NCBI GenBank assembly: GCA_013289795.1
Contig: JABCZH010000022.1
Span: forward strand, 1 to 37,654
DNA from: Acidobacteriota bacterium
GTDB taxonomy: Bacteria; Acidobacteriota; Terriglobia; Terriglobales; Acidobacteriaceae
Length of the DNA stretch: 37,654 nt
Reading direction: 5' to 3'
Shown here: one piece after another, positions 15,934-24,489 of the stretch
Numbering within the stretch: position 1 is the stretch's first letter
Layout of the letters: each line of letters begins with the position of its first letter
The notes under the pieces: generated by a model
Databases searched by the model: none
The model's input: the letters and a program-made list of their open reading frames with translations, nothing else
Told to the model about the DNA's origin: nothing
Position numbers and translations under genes: made by a program

Positions 15934-18159
15934 ATGCCTCTCGGTATCCTGTATAACATTCCGTCTCTCGCGGCGGAAAGCCAACTAACTCTGACGAGTA
16001 ACGCCCTGAACTCGACACTGGAACAACTGTCTTCAGGGTCCCGCATCAACACCGGCGCAGACGATGCTGCTGGACTGGCCATTGCCAATGGGTTACAGGC
16101 CAACGTTTCGGCCCTTACCCAGTCCGTTAGCAACGCCAACAACGGCATCGGCGAATTGCAACTCGCTGATGGCGCTCTCGCCCAGGTTACCACTCTGCTC
16201 AACCGCGCCGTTACACTAGCTACCGAATCGGGCACGGGCACCGTATCCAACGCGCAACGAGTCGCGATTCAGGCGGAATACTCGTCCATCCTCACGGAAA
16301 TAAATTCCATCGGCACCAGCACCACCTTCAACGGCCAAGCCATATTCCAGGGTGGCGCAACGCCCAATACCAACGCCGTTGACAGCCCTGGAACCGGCAC
16401 GTTGCAACTCAACGAAGGCTTGACGGCCGGCAGTACAACTACAATTTCAGCGGGAGGAGCGGCCTTCACCTTCACAGCCGCCAACACGGGTCAAGTGACC
16501 ACCAACCAGGTAACGAGCGCTGCCACAAACCTGACGGCCGGTACCGCGCTAGCCTCGGGTGCAATCTTGACCGTGACCCGCACAGGTGGAACCACCACCT
16601 ATACCGCGAATGCTGCGACCACGGTTGGTAACCTGATTAATGCCATCAACACTGGCACCGGCACCGGTATTACGGTCGCTGTCACGGGCACTCAGACCAG
16701 CGGCGGGCTTTCTGCCGTGCTCGCAGGCGGAGCTTTACAGATCAATGATCTCAGCGGCACAGACAGTTTGGCCGTAGCCGAGACTGTCGATCCTAACCTT
16801 AACCAAGTACAAAGCACCACCGGAGCCCTCACGGCTGCTACCGCCATTACTTCAGGAACGATTGAAACGGTCCTGCGTAACGGCGTCACCACCACCTACA
16901 CGGCAGGCGCCGCAGCGACTGTCGGACAGTTGATCACCGCACTCACCACCGGTGTTGCAACCGCTGGTACGGTAGGCGGTGCAACCGGCATTACAGTCGG
17001 TGGTACGACTCCGACAAGCGATTTTGGAGCCGCTCTGGTGGGCGGATTCCTGCAAATCTCCGATCCTACTAACAACAACACCCTGACCGTGACTGAAAGT
17101 GTCCACGCCGACCTTACTGTCGGTCCTGCGGCGCTCGCCCATCCCCTGCAGGATTTTGCGGGCGGATTCGCAAACCCTACAGCAACGACATCCACTGTGC
17201 AGAATCTCATCAACGCCATTAATTCCGACACGGTTGTCGGGGCCAAGGCGTCTCTAGTCAACGGACTCTTGCAAGTCACGGATCCCTTCAATCGGGGCAA
17301 CATCGCGGTCACCACCACCGATACGATACTCGGTGCAGCGGTCGCGGGGGCTCAAACCAACTTCGTCAACCCCACCATCGGGTCATCGGCCCCTAACGCC
17401 AACGAGTTGGTCAGCAATGCCGGAACTAGCGGCACTCCATTGACCGCCGCCACTACATTAGCGGCCGGCAGCATCACCAGCTTCACAGCCGGGGGCAAGA
17501 CCTTTTCCTATACGGCGCCGACCGGGGGGTCCACCATCGGAGCCCTCATCAGCGCAATTGACAACCCTCTAACCGATCCGGCAAACCTGCAGGCTTACAT
17601 CGGAACCGTGGGCTCGGCTGCGGGGCAGCTGGTCGTGGTCGATCCTCTCAACAACGGTAACCTCGCTGTCGGTCCAACCAATGCCAATACCGCGCTGGGA
17701 ACCTTCAGCAGTCCGGTAACCACCGCCTCGCCAACCACCAACATCTTCCTGAGCGACTCTACCGCTGTCGGCTCCAGCGAGATCGCGGTAACCATCGGTT
17801 CTTTGAATACTGCGTCCATCACCAACGGCAGCGGTACGAGCGCCGTCAACCTTGCGGCCACCGACCTAAACACTCAGGGGGACGCGCAATCCGCTCTGAA
17901 CTTACTAGGGTCCGCCATCGCCAATATTGCCAGTGTTCGCGGCAACTTGGGCGCGGTGGTTAACCGGCTAACCGCAGCCGGCAACGTCCTCAACAGTCAG
18001 GTTTTAAACCTGACATCGGCGGAGAGCACCATCACCTCGGCCGACATCCCAACGGTGGTGGCGAACCTTACAAAGTATTCCATCCTGGAACAGACCGGAA
18101 TCTCCGCTCTCGCCCAGTCTAACCAGCAACAGCAGCTCGTTTTGAAGCTATTGCAGTAA
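15934..18159 (+). CDS. fliC: Flagellin, with repetitive variable domain
   Basis: The 741-residue filament subunit. The N-terminal D0/D1 helices (about 1-140: LTLTSNALNSTLEQLSSGSR, DDAAGLAIANGL) and the C-terminal helices (about 645-741: NLGAVVNRLTAAGNVLNSQV, ILEQTGISALAQ) are conserved; the middle 500 residues are Thr/Ala/Gly-rich. That middle is modular: related units of about 90 residues lie at about 199-291 and 298-394, a shorter one at 418-465 and another at 500-590, each with a VGxLIxAI-like and an LQIxDPxNxxxLxV-like segment. It contains no Cys or Trp. AAAGGAG precedes the ATG by seven bases. It is much longer than the common 280-500 residues, so the filament surface should be thick. 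Confidence 0.95.
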   Translation: MPLGILYNIPSLAAESQLTLTSNALNSTLEQLSSGSRINTGADDAAGLAIANGLQANVSALTQSVSNANNGIGELQLADGALAQVTTLLNRAVTLATESGTGTVSNAQRVAIQAEYSSILTEINSIGTSTTFNGQAIFQGGATPNTNAVDSPGTGTLQLNEGLTAGSTTTISAGGAAFTFTAANTGQVTTNQVTSAATNLTAGTALASGAILTVTRTGGTTTYTANAATTVGNLINAINTGTGTGITVAVTGTQTSGGLSAVLAGGALQINDLSGTDSLAVAETVDPNLNQVQSTTGALTAATAITSGTIETVLRNGVTTTYTAGAAATVGQLITALTTGVATAGTVGGATGITVGGTTPTSDFGAALVGGFLQISDPTNNNTLTVTESVHADLTVGPAALAHPLQDFAGGFANPTATTSTVQNLINAINSDTVVGAKASLVNGLLQVTDPFNRGNIAVTTTDTILGAAVAGAQTNFVNPTIGSSAPNANELVSNAGTSGTPLTAATTLAAGSITSFTAGGKTFSYTAPTGGSTIGALISAIDNPLTDPANLQAYIGTVGSAAGQLVVVDPLNNGNLAVGPTNANTALGTFSSPVTTASPTTNIFLSDSTAVGSSEIAVTIGSLNTASITNGSGTSAVNLAATDLNTQGDAQSALNLLGSAIANIASVRGNLGAVVNRLTAAGNVLNSQVLNLTSAESTITSADIPTVVANLTKYSILEQTGISALAQSNQQQQLVLKLLQ

Positions 18160-18181
18160 ATCTGTTCAAGTAAGCCCAGCT

Positions 18182-18215
18182 CGGAAGGAGGCGGTCGAGC
18201 CTGCCTCCTTTTCCG
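18182..18215. terminator. Bulged hairpin between fliC and flaG
   Basis: CGGAAGGAGGC at 18182-18192 pairs with GCCTCCTTTTCCG at 18203-18215 across a 10-base loop, with two extra T in the 3' arm. No run of T follows the stem, so complete termination is unlikely. A role in attenuating readthrough or protecting the 3' end of an abundant flagellin transcript is more plausible. Confidence 0.4.
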
Positions 18216-18239
18216 ACTCATCCACGGGAGGCTCGAACC

Positions 18240-18596
18240 ATGAGCGTGGGTCCCGCACTAAGGATTCCTGCTTCGGCCGAGACTCAAGCCGAACCGGAGG
18301 AAGTGCGCGCGGTCGCTCAAGTTCCCAGTTCAGGAGGAGACTCATACGGGAAACCCGTTCAACCAGAAAACACCGCCGCAGTATCGGCTGATCCCCAAGA
18401 TGAAGTCAAAGTGCAGTTCGAGCCACCGGGCGAGGTCGCGGTTTACCAGTTCGTGAACCAGCAAGGCGGCCTCATTGTGCAAGTACCGAGTGAGCAAATG
18501 CTCAGCATCGCTCGCGAGATTTCCACGGCACTGGCCCAAGAGGCCACGTCCAAAGTACCAGTCGTAAACGAAGGAGGAAAAGCCAATGGGCATTAG
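18240..18596 (+). CDS. flaG: FlaG family flagellar protein
   Basis: A 118-residue protein with a disordered, polar first half and a short conserved FlaG region (about 68-105: VAVYQFVNQQGGLIVQVPSEQMLSI in two parts). FlaG proteins lie beside fliC and fliD and affect filament length in some species; their mechanism is not settled. CGGGAGG precedes the ATG by eight bases. The last 11 bases overlap the start of fliD, whose ribosome-binding site lies inside this gene. Confidence 0.85.
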   Translation: MSVGPALRIPASAETQAEPEEVRAVAQVPSSGGDSYGKPVQPENTAAVSADPQDEVKVQFEPPGEVAVYQFVNQQGGLIVQVPSEQMLSIAREISTALAQEATSKVPVVNEGGKANGH

Positions 18597-20034
18597 TTTG
18601 AATCCCTCGACAATCCTCTCAGGGCAAGGCATTGATGTTGCTTCCCTAGTACAGCAGATTATTACCAACCAGAGCACCGGCCCGTTGTCGGTGTGGCAAG
18701 GGCAGGACACTGCCCTGTCGACCCAGAATGGCTTACTTGACGGGATCGAGAACAATCTCACCGCTTTGCAGGCTGCGGTCGCCGCATTGTCTGATCCGAC
18801 AGGAGCGCTCACCGCCCAGGCGGCAACATCATCGCAGCCCGCAGTACTGACCGCCACGGCGGACAGCACGGCTATCGCCGGAACTCATACCGTCGAAGTG
18901 GACACCCTCGCGACGAACGGGACACTGTATACCAATCCTGTCGCCGCCGGGGCCAATACTTCTTTTCTGGTTACCGGACAAACCGGCGACATCAAGCTGC
19001 AGGTCGGAGGAGCCACCCCCTTTGACATCCCCATCACCCAAGGCAGCAACGACACACTCACCACCCTGGCCAACTACATCAACGCGCATAGCTCTACAAA
19101 TAATTGGGGAGTCACTGCCAGCGTGGTCAGCGATTCCACCGGTTCGCGGCTGTCCCTGCAAAGCCAGAACACGGGCACTGCTGGGGCATTAACGATCAGC
19201 AGCAATACCAACACCAGCCTAACTTTCGCCACCCCGGCAGGTGGCACCAACGCCAGCCTCACCGTCGATGGAGTGCCTTTCAGCAGCACTACCAACACGG
19301 TAAAGGGTGCCATCCAGGGAGTCACGTTCAGCCTAGTCAGCCAGTCGCCCGGCAATCCCGTGCAGTTGAGTGTGGGACCCGATCAAAACCAGATCACCAC
19401 TGCGGTCAACAACTTCATTTCCGCGTACAACACGGTGGTCACCACCAACAATCAGCAATATGCGGTCGATCCCACCGGAACCACTCCCGCTCCGCCTCTC
19501 GAGTCGAATCTTTCTTTACGCTCAGTCCAGTCCAGCCTCCAGGCGGATGCTGGCTTCTCGATTACCGGGAACAGCGGATACGTCAATCTGGAATCGCTAG
19601 GCATCAACACCAACAACGACGGCACGCTGACACTGGGGACGAATGCGGAGGGCCTCACATTTGCCCAAGTGCTGGCGGCTAATCCAACAGCCGTCCAAAA
19701 TTTTTTCCAGAACGCGTCAGGAACTGGCTTCGCCAACAATTTCAACACCGATCTCAGCAACATTACGAACGCCACCAGCGGCCCTTTGAACGCGGAGGTC
19801 ACGCAAAACGAGGCGGAACAGCAGGATTTGACGACCACGATCAACAACTTCGAGGTCCAGCTCACGGCCCAGTCAACACAGTTGACGCAGCAGTACGATG
19901 CTGTAAACGCTTCTCTGCAGGCTTATCCTCTTCTTCTGCAAGAGATCACCCAGACGCTGGGCACGCTGGGTCAGGGCACCTCCAGTTCCGGCTCGCTGGT
20001 TCCGAGCGGACCCACTCTTACTTCGGGGCTATAG
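18586..20034 (+). CDS. fliD: Flagellar filament cap protein (HAP2)
   Basis: A 482-residue filament cap that folds flagellin as it emerges at the tip. The N-terminal domain (about 1-110) has GIDVASLVQQII near residue 16, typical of FliD_N, and the C-terminal domain (about 225-460) ends in the helices that contact the filament (NFEVQLTAQSTQLTQQYDAV). The variable domain lies between. GGAGG precedes the ATG by nine bases, within flaG. FliS, its neighbour, follows three bases after the stop, as is usual. Confidence 0.95.
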   Translation: MGISLNPSTILSGQGIDVASLVQQIITNQSTGPLSVWQGQDTALSTQNGLLDGIENNLTALQAAVAALSDPTGALTAQAATSSQPAVLTATADSTAIAGTHTVEVDTLATNGTLYTNPVAAGANTSFLVTGQTGDIKLQVGGATPFDIPITQGSNDTLTTLANYINAHSSTNNWGVTASVVSDSTGSRLSLQSQNTGTAGALTISSNTNTSLTFATPAGGTNASLTVDGVPFSSTTNTVKGAIQGVTFSLVSQSPGNPVQLSVGPDQNQITTAVNNFISAYNTVVTTNNQQYAVDPTGTTPAPPLESNLSLRSVQSSLQADAGFSITGNSGYVNLESLGINTNNDGTLTLGTNAEGLTFAQVLAANPTAVQNFFQNASGTGFANNFNTDLSNITNATSGPLNAEVTQNEAEQQDLTTTINNFEVQLTAQSTQLTQQYDAVNASLQAYPLLLQEITQTLGTLGQGTSSSGSLVPSGPTLTSGL

Positions 20035-20037
20035 CAA

Positions 20038-20490
20038 ATGGATGCACGATCTCATTACCGTGAAACCGCCGTACGCGGCGCAAGCCCTGTGCGCCTTGTG
20101 ATCTGCCTGTATGAACAGGCGATCGAAGACCTTCGCCGCTCCGTCGCCGCTCTCGAAACAGGCGACATCGAGGCGCGCACTCGAGGTATCAATCACGCCC
20201 TTACCGTCATCGCCCACCTGCAGGGTTCTCTCGATATGCAGCGAGGTGGGGAAGTGGCCGCCAACCTCAATCGGTTTTATGGTTTGATCCGCTCTGGTTT
20301 GGTTCAGGCCCATGTCAAGCAATCCACAAGAATCCTCGAAGAACAAATTTCCTTGCTGGTCACTATTCATGAAGCCTGGGTAGAGGTGGAGCGCATCACG
20401 GCCGCATCCTCGCTGCAACTCACGGTGAGCAGGCAGGCTGCACCCGCGTCCTCCGAGCCGCAAATCCCCATTGCCGATTGGAACGCATAA
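20038..20490 (+). CDS. fliS: Flagellar export chaperone for flagellin
   Basis: A 150-residue helical-bundle chaperone that binds the C-terminal helices of flagellin to keep it unfolded before export. The segments SPVRLVICLYEQAIEDLRR, GINHALTVIAHLQGSLDM and GEVAANLNRFYGLI are family signatures. It ends in a 25-residue low-complexity tail not needed in shorter FliS proteins. The stop TAA shares its final A with the ATG of the next gene, so coupling is probable. Confidence 0.94.
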   Translation: MDARSHYRETAVRGASPVRLVICLYEQAIEDLRRSVAALETGDIEARTRGINHALTVIAHLQGSLDMQRGGEVAANLNRFYGLIRSGLVQAHVKQSTRILEEQISLLVTIHEAWVEVERITAASSLQLTVSRQAAPASSEPQIPIADWNA

Positions 20491-20846
20491 TGCCTTCAAG
20501 AGTTCAGACCTTACGCGACGCCAACCGCCGCATTCCAGACTGGCTGGACTGTGTCATCGCCCGGCACGAGCAGGCCGCCGTAGTTACGCCGGACCAGATG
20601 GCCGGATTGCTGGCGGAACTGTTGAAGGCCGGCGAAGGGTTACGCGCGGAACCAACCCCGGAACAAGGAGTCGACCCCGAACTGGACGACGAACTGGAGA
20701 AGTATCGCCGGAACGTGGAACGGCTTCAACGAATGCTGCCGGCAATTCATAACCAGCTGCTGACGGAGCGAGCGCGCCTGGAATCCCAGCGAGCCCGCGT
20801 ACAAGCCGCCGCTGAATGGGCGCGCGCATCCCGCCGCACCCTCTAG
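20490..20846 (+). CDS. Small helical protein in FliT position
   Basis: A 118-residue acidic-to-basic helical protein. After a short N-terminal part (about 1-50) comes a Pro-rich break (EPTPEQG) and a long amphipathic helix (about 70-118) rich in Arg, Leu and Ala that may form a coiled coil. FliT, the FliD chaperone, is often encoded directly after fliS, and this gene sits there and is coupled to it (TAATG). The primary sequence shows no signature that would prove FliT; it also resembles the C-terminal helix of the FlgN-like protein in this window. Identification by position only. Confidence 0.6.
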   Translation: MPSRVQTLRDANRRIPDWLDCVIARHEQAAVVTPDQMAGLLAELLKAGEGLRAEPTPEQGVDPELDDELEKYRRNVERLQRMLPAIHNQLLTERARLESQRARVQAAAEWARASRRTL

Positions 20847-20899
20847 AAAACAAAATTCCTTTTGCAGTTTGTTCCTTGTTTTTCTCTTTCAATCAACTC

Positions 20900-21787
20900 T
20901 TACTTCAAATAAGAAAACAGGTTGATGTGCGCGGTTTGCCCGATCGTCGTCAGCGTGGCCTGAAGCGAGGTCTCTGCCGTGGTGAGATTGCTGATTACGT
21001 TGGGCAGGTCCGCGCCCGCCACTGTATTTTCTTGCTGCGCCAGTTGGACGCTTTCGCCGCTGAGGTAGGTCTGCTGCGCGGTGATCTGGTTCAGCGCGTT
21101 ACCATAGAACACCCGCTGGCTATCGATCGAAGCTGAAGCGTTGCTGACTTCGCTAACTGCGGCGGGGATGCCATTGCCGCTTTCCAGGCCGTTTATCAGA
21201 TCCTGAATGCCTTGAAACATGTCGGTCCCGGACGCGGAAAACAACTGCGATCCTGGCAGATTGGTTTGTAGCGTGAAGTGATCCCCCAAAGTAACGCTGT
21301 TGACACCCGAGTTCCCCGCATAAGTGACCCCGGAAGGAGAATTCGGATTGAGTACATAAGGGGTGGTTTGAGTGGCGGTTCCCGCGAAGACGTAGTTGCC
21401 TTGATAACTTAAATTGGCCAGGCTCACGAGTTGGCTCTGGATGCCGCGCACTTCCGTAGCCAACGCGGCTCGGTCAGAGGCGTTGAGCGTGCCATTGGCC
21501 CCCTCCACCCCCAGGCTGATGGCCTGCTGCAGTGAAGTGATCACTGAGTTCAGCGTGGAATCCGCATTCTGTATTTCGTTCTGTATACTTCCGCTGCTGC
21601 GCTGGAATTGATCGTCCTTGGAGGTTTGATCTGCGTTCTGCACCAGGATTGCGGCTGCGGCGGGGTTGTCGGATGGAACATTGACGCTCGACCCGGTCGA
21701 GATCTGTTGCTCGTCAGTATTGATCTCCTGTTGAGTCTGAGCCACGGCAGCGAGCAAATCAGGATACGGATTGGGGTTTACGCGCAT
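20900..21787 (-). CDS. flgL: Hook-filament junction protein HAP3
   Basis: A 295-residue hook-associated protein that joins the hook to the filament. Its ends are flagellin-like: RVNPNPYPDLLAAVAQTQQEINTDEQQISTG with NVPSDNPAAAAIL at the N-terminus, and ENTVAGADLPNVISNLTTAETSLQATL at the C-terminus. The central part has YQGNYVFAGTATQTTPY, common in FlgL. It starts four bases after flgK and closes the flgM operon. It is convergent with the fliC operon across about 50 bases, where an AACAAA/TTTGTT pair and T-rich stretches are the only terminator-like sequence. Confidence 0.93.
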   Translation of the reverse strand: MRVNPNPYPDLLAAVAQTQQEINTDEQQISTGSSVNVPSDNPAAAAILVQNADQTSKDDQFQRSSGSIQNEIQNADSTLNSVITSLQQAISLGVEGANGTLNASDRAALATEVRGIQSQLVSLANLSYQGNYVFAGTATQTTPYVLNPNSPSGVTYAGNSGVNSVTLGDHFTLQTNLPGSQLFSASGTDMFQGIQDLINGLESGNGIPAAVSEVSNASASIDSQRVFYGNALNQITAQQTYLSGESVQLAQQENTVAGADLPNVISNLTTAETSLQATLTTIGQTAHINLFSYLK

Positions 21788-21791
21788 AGCA

Positions 21792-23171
21792 TTATCCAGT
21801 TAAGGTGCTCATTTGGATGACGGCGTTCATCATGTCATTGATGGTGGTCACGACCTGCGCCGATGCGGCATAAGCGTCCTGAAACTGCACCATGTTGGCC
21901 GCCTCTTCGTCGAGATTAACTCCCGAGATCGCAGAGCGCTGGTCGTTCAATTGCTGCAACACCAGACCGGAAGCGGTCTGTTCCGCGGAAGCGTTGGACG
22001 CATCGGTGCCCACGTTGAAGACGATGCTGGAATAATAATTCGTCGGACTCTGGCCGGCGACGATCCCCTGATTGCCCAGCGCATACATGGCTTCGGCATT
22101 CCCATTGCTTCCCACACTGCCGTCGGAGCTGGCTGCGATCAGGGACGGATTGGTGATGGCTACGGACAAGCTGGCGGCCGCACCCACTCCGTTGACCGGC
22201 GGTGGATTGAAAAGGTTGGTGCCGGCCACGCCGTGGAGATCGAATCCGCCCGTTTGCACGGTATTGACCGCCGTTGCCAATCCCGAGGCCAGGGTATCGA
22301 GCTGCGTCTTAATCGCCGGAATTTCCTGGTCGCGAGCCTGTAGCGTTCCGCCTAACTGGCCAGATGTAATCTGGCTGGTGATGTCGGCTCCCGCCTGCGA
22401 ATAAACGTCATGCAGGCCCGAGGCGATCGCCTGAGCCTGCAGTTGAAAGCTCTGCTGGCCAACCACCAGCGGCGCCCCGTTCCCCGTGGTCAGCGTGATC
22501 GAGTTGTCGCTCGGAATCTCCGAAACGTCCACCAGGCTCGAAAGCTGATCAATGGCCTGCGTGCGCTGGTCAATAAAGGTTCCCGCGCTCTCGCCGACAT
22601 TTTCGAGGTTGCTGATCTGTCCATTGAGTTGCGCAATCTGCTGCGAAAGCTGGTTGATCTGCCCCACCGTCTGCACCACGTTCAGGTCCAGATTCTGCTG
22701 TTGCTGGGTCAGGTTGTTGGCGATGTTGTTGAAGCCGGTGGCGAGATTGCCCGCCGCAGTCAGAACGGCCTGGCGCAGCGATAAATCGCTGGGGTTGGTT
22801 GAGAGTTGATTGATGCTGTCGAAAAAATTGGTGATCTGCGTTCCGATGTCGTTGGTGCTGGTGGTGAAGTTTACCTGAGTCTGCTGCAGCGCCGAAGTCA
22901 GCGCGCTGAATTGTCCCTGACCCTGGTTCTGTTGCTGGATTTGCGATTCGAGGATCGGGTCGCGGATGCTCTCCACACTCTGAAGCGTCACTCCCGTGCC
23001 GAAGGTGAGCGGTTGCAGCACTACTGGATCGCTCGCCACCAGCACAGCCTCCTCACGCGAGTAGCCGGGAGTATTGACGTTGGCCACATTGTTGGTTGTG
23101 GTCGCCATCGCGCCCTGATCGGCCATCAATCCGCTGAGAGCGGTCGCCAGGCTGGCATTCAGGCTCGACAT
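21792..23171 (-). CDS. flgK: Hook-filament junction protein HAP1
   Basis: A 459-residue protein linking the hook to FlgL. The ATG at 23171 is chosen because MSSLNASLATALSGLMADQG, followed by NNVANVNTPGYSREE, is the family N-terminus; the frame is open to 23414 but that part overlaps the FlgN-like gene. The C-terminus has INLDEEAANMV-like and YAASAQVVTTINDMM segments shared by FlgE, FlgG and FlgK. It is somewhat short for FlgK (often 500-650), the variable middle region being small. It starts two bases after the FlgN-like stop. Confidence 0.94.
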   Translation of the reverse strand: MSSLNASLATALSGLMADQGAMATTTNNVANVNTPGYSREEAVLVASDPVVLQPLTFGTGVTLQSVESIRDPILESQIQQQNQGQGQFSALTSALQQTQVNFTTSTNDIGTQITNFFDSINQLSTNPSDLSLRQAVLTAAGNLATGFNNIANNLTQQQQNLDLNVVQTVGQINQLSQQIAQLNGQISNLENVGESAGTFIDQRTQAIDQLSSLVDVSEIPSDNSITLTTGNGAPLVVGQQSFQLQAQAIASGLHDVYSQAGADITSQITSGQLGGTLQARDQEIPAIKTQLDTLASGLATAVNTVQTGGFDLHGVAGTNLFNPPPVNGVGAAASLSVAITNPSLIAASSDGSVGSNGNAEAMYALGNQGIVAGQSPTNYYSSIVFNVGTDASNASAEQTASGLVLQQLNDQRSAISGVNLDEEAANMVQFQDAYAASAQVVTTINDMMNAVIQMSTLTG

Positions 23172-23173
23172 GA

Positions 23174-23638
23174 TTAGACCCCACCTTGCGTGTCGTAAAC
23201 CACAGTCGCCGGCGCGTTCGGTTTCACAAACAAACATCGGTAGTTGAGACTCGGTCCGGCCAGCATATTTGCCAGAATGCGCAGCTTTCTTTGCGCCCGC
23301 GCTAGTAACGCAGCCTGTACCCGCGCCGCCTGAAGAACAGCCTCTTCCGAACGTCGAATCTCTTCTGCGATCTCCTGCTGGGGCGCTGTCTCGCTCCGCA
23401 ACATTCGTTCGCAAAGCCTCTGCATTTCTAGAACCAGTCCAACCTGTTCCCGCGTTCCCTGTTCGATTGCGGCTAGATCAAGCGCGAGCAGCGCGCGGCG
23501 GCTGCCATTCAGGCTTGCCTCCAAATCTTGCAACAACTTCAAACGCTCGGGCGTGAATCGCTCCATCGTGAGGGAAGTGCTTTCCACGGAACTGCTGTTC
23601 AAAGAGAACTGGCGTCGGGCGATGGAATCAGTTGGCAT
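23174..23638 (-). CDS. flgN: FlgN-like export chaperone for FlgK/FlgL
   Basis: A helical protein of about 154 residues whose core (LKLLQDLEASLNGSRRALLALD, EEIRRSEEAVLQAARVQAALL) fits the FlgN family of chaperones for the hook-associated proteins. Its place just before flgK and flgL agrees. The start is uncertain: the frame is open up to a TTG at 23671, ATGs occur at 23638 and 23566, and none has a good Shine-Dalgarno sequence. The ATG at 23566 would still contain the whole conserved helix region. The C-terminal 25 residues (LNYRCLFVKPNAPATVVYD) are not typical and are of unknown role. Confidence 0.7.
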   Translation of the reverse strand: MPTDSIARRQFSLNSSSVESTSLTMERFTPERLKLLQDLEASLNGSRRALLALDLAAIEQGTREQVGLVLEMQRLCERMLRSETAPQQEIAEEIRRSEEAVLQAARVQAALLARAQRKLRILANMLAGPSLNYRCLFVKPNAPATVVYDTQGGV

Positions 23639-23701
23639 CGTGGTTTCGAGCAGGCTCTTCGCTTCGCGCAAGCCTCTTCGGGAACTCTTCGATAAATCTG
23701 T

Positions 23702-24023
23702 TCAAGCGAGACTGTCAATACGATGTGATCCCAGGCCGCCATCCTGATTTTGATCTGGCTCCGGAGGATACTGTCGTCGCTCACGCTCGTGTTCCGGAAC
23801 TTGATCCGCTAGGGAGTCGCCGCTCAACTCAAGGATCTCGCCAGGGGCCTCGTCGTCAGGCGCTTTCATGGCAAGCCGGATCGGGCGGCGATCCAGGCGC
23901 TCTCTTTCTTTTCCATCTCCGCTCGCGGCCGCATTTTGGCCCTTGCACTGCCTGCGCCGTTGCCACCGGCGCTAATCCCTCGACTCCGAGACCGGAGGTC
24001 AATTCAATTCTTTCTGGCACCAT
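23702..24023 (-). pseudogene. Small ORF between flgM and flgN, probably frameshifted
   Basis: An ATG at 24023 with GGAGG seven bases upstream opens a 55-codon frame ending at 23856. Another frame with no start until 23869 and no ribosome-binding site runs to a stop at 23702; in it the sequence is acidic and Pro/Glu-rich (PDDEAPGEILELSGDSLA, then PEHERERRQYPPEPDQNQD). Dropping one G from the GGG at 23940-23942 joins the two into a single protein of about 106 residues. The translation start is well supported and the second frame has protein-like composition, so either a real indel, a sequencing error or programmed slippage may be involved. I recognise no family. This fills the gap of about 390 bases between flgM and flgN. 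Confidence 0.45.
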
Positions 24024-24065
24024 GGGCCCGCCTCCAGAATTAATGTTGTCTCAGCTCGATCCGGT

Positions 24066-24371
24066 CTACGCCGCCGGCTCGACCAGCAGGTGCATAAAGA
24101 GCGCATCGGCCGTTTGCCTGGCGTCTGGTTGATAGTTTCCGCTCTGGACCACCTGCCGCAGCGCGTTCACCTTTTCCTGGCGAATTTCCGGAAGCTGCAA
24201 AGCCTGGGCCGTCAGGGCTTGCACTTGTACGTGAGCCCCCGAGAGTTGCGCCTGATCTTCGCCGGGTGCGCTGGTTGCGGCAGGGCGCGTATCGCCACTG
24301 GCGGGTACCGCACTGTTGCTTCGACTGCCTTCGGGAAGCGCTTGCGCTCCCGCATTTCCATCAATTCTCAT
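24066..24371 (-). CDS. flgM: Anti-sigma-28 factor
   Basis: FlgM holds sigma-28 inactive until it is exported through the finished hook. The 101-residue protein has a disordered N-terminal half (Ala/Ser/Gly-rich) and the conserved C-terminal sigma-binding part (about 70-98: RQEKVNALRQVVQSGNYQPD and ADALFMHLL). The ATG at 24371 has GGAGG about seven bases upstream; an upstream in-frame start at 24404 lies too close to the promoter. It is preceded by two tandem sigma-28 promoters and heads the operon that ends with flgK and flgL, giving autoregulation of the pair FliA/FlgM. Confidence 0.93.
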   Translation of the reverse strand: MRIDGNAGAQALPEGSRSNSAVPASGDTRPAATSAPGEDQAQLSGAHVQVQALTAQALQLPEIRQEKVNALRQVVQSGNYQPDARQTADALFMHLLVEPAA

Positions 24372-24409
24372 AGTTGGTTCCTCCCCCGAAGATTGCCCTT
24401 GCAATTGAA

Positions 24410-24436
24410 CTATCGGCGGATGGTTAAAAAACTTTA
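24410..24436 (-). promoter_or_regulatory. Proximal sigma-28 promoter of flgM
   Basis: Minus strand: TAAA (24436-24433), 15 spacer bases, GCCGATAG (24417-24410). Seven of the eight -10 bases are consensus. A transcript would begin near 24403, about 32 bases before the flgM ATG, and would include the GGAGG ribosome-binding site. Confidence 0.88.
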
Positions 24437-24489
24437 ATTCAGCCTCAGCTCAGGCTTACCAGTTGCCTGTACTGCGGCCTTATGTTGTT

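Noticed and set aside
20846-20900. Terminator between the convergent fliS operon and flgL
   Set aside because: Only a 6-bp AACAAA/TTTGTT pair and scattered T-runs are visible; no stable stem.
23599-23784. 61-codon minus-strand ORF upstream of the FlgN-like gene, considered as csrA
   Set aside because: The translation has none of the CsrA start or core residues, and it overlaps both neighbouring frames.
23632-24132. 166-codon plus-strand ORF opposite the flgM-flgN gap
   Set aside because: It covers ends of the FlgN-like gene and flgM on the other strand, has no ribosome-binding site and no family resemblance. The minus-strand frameshifted ORF explains the gap better.
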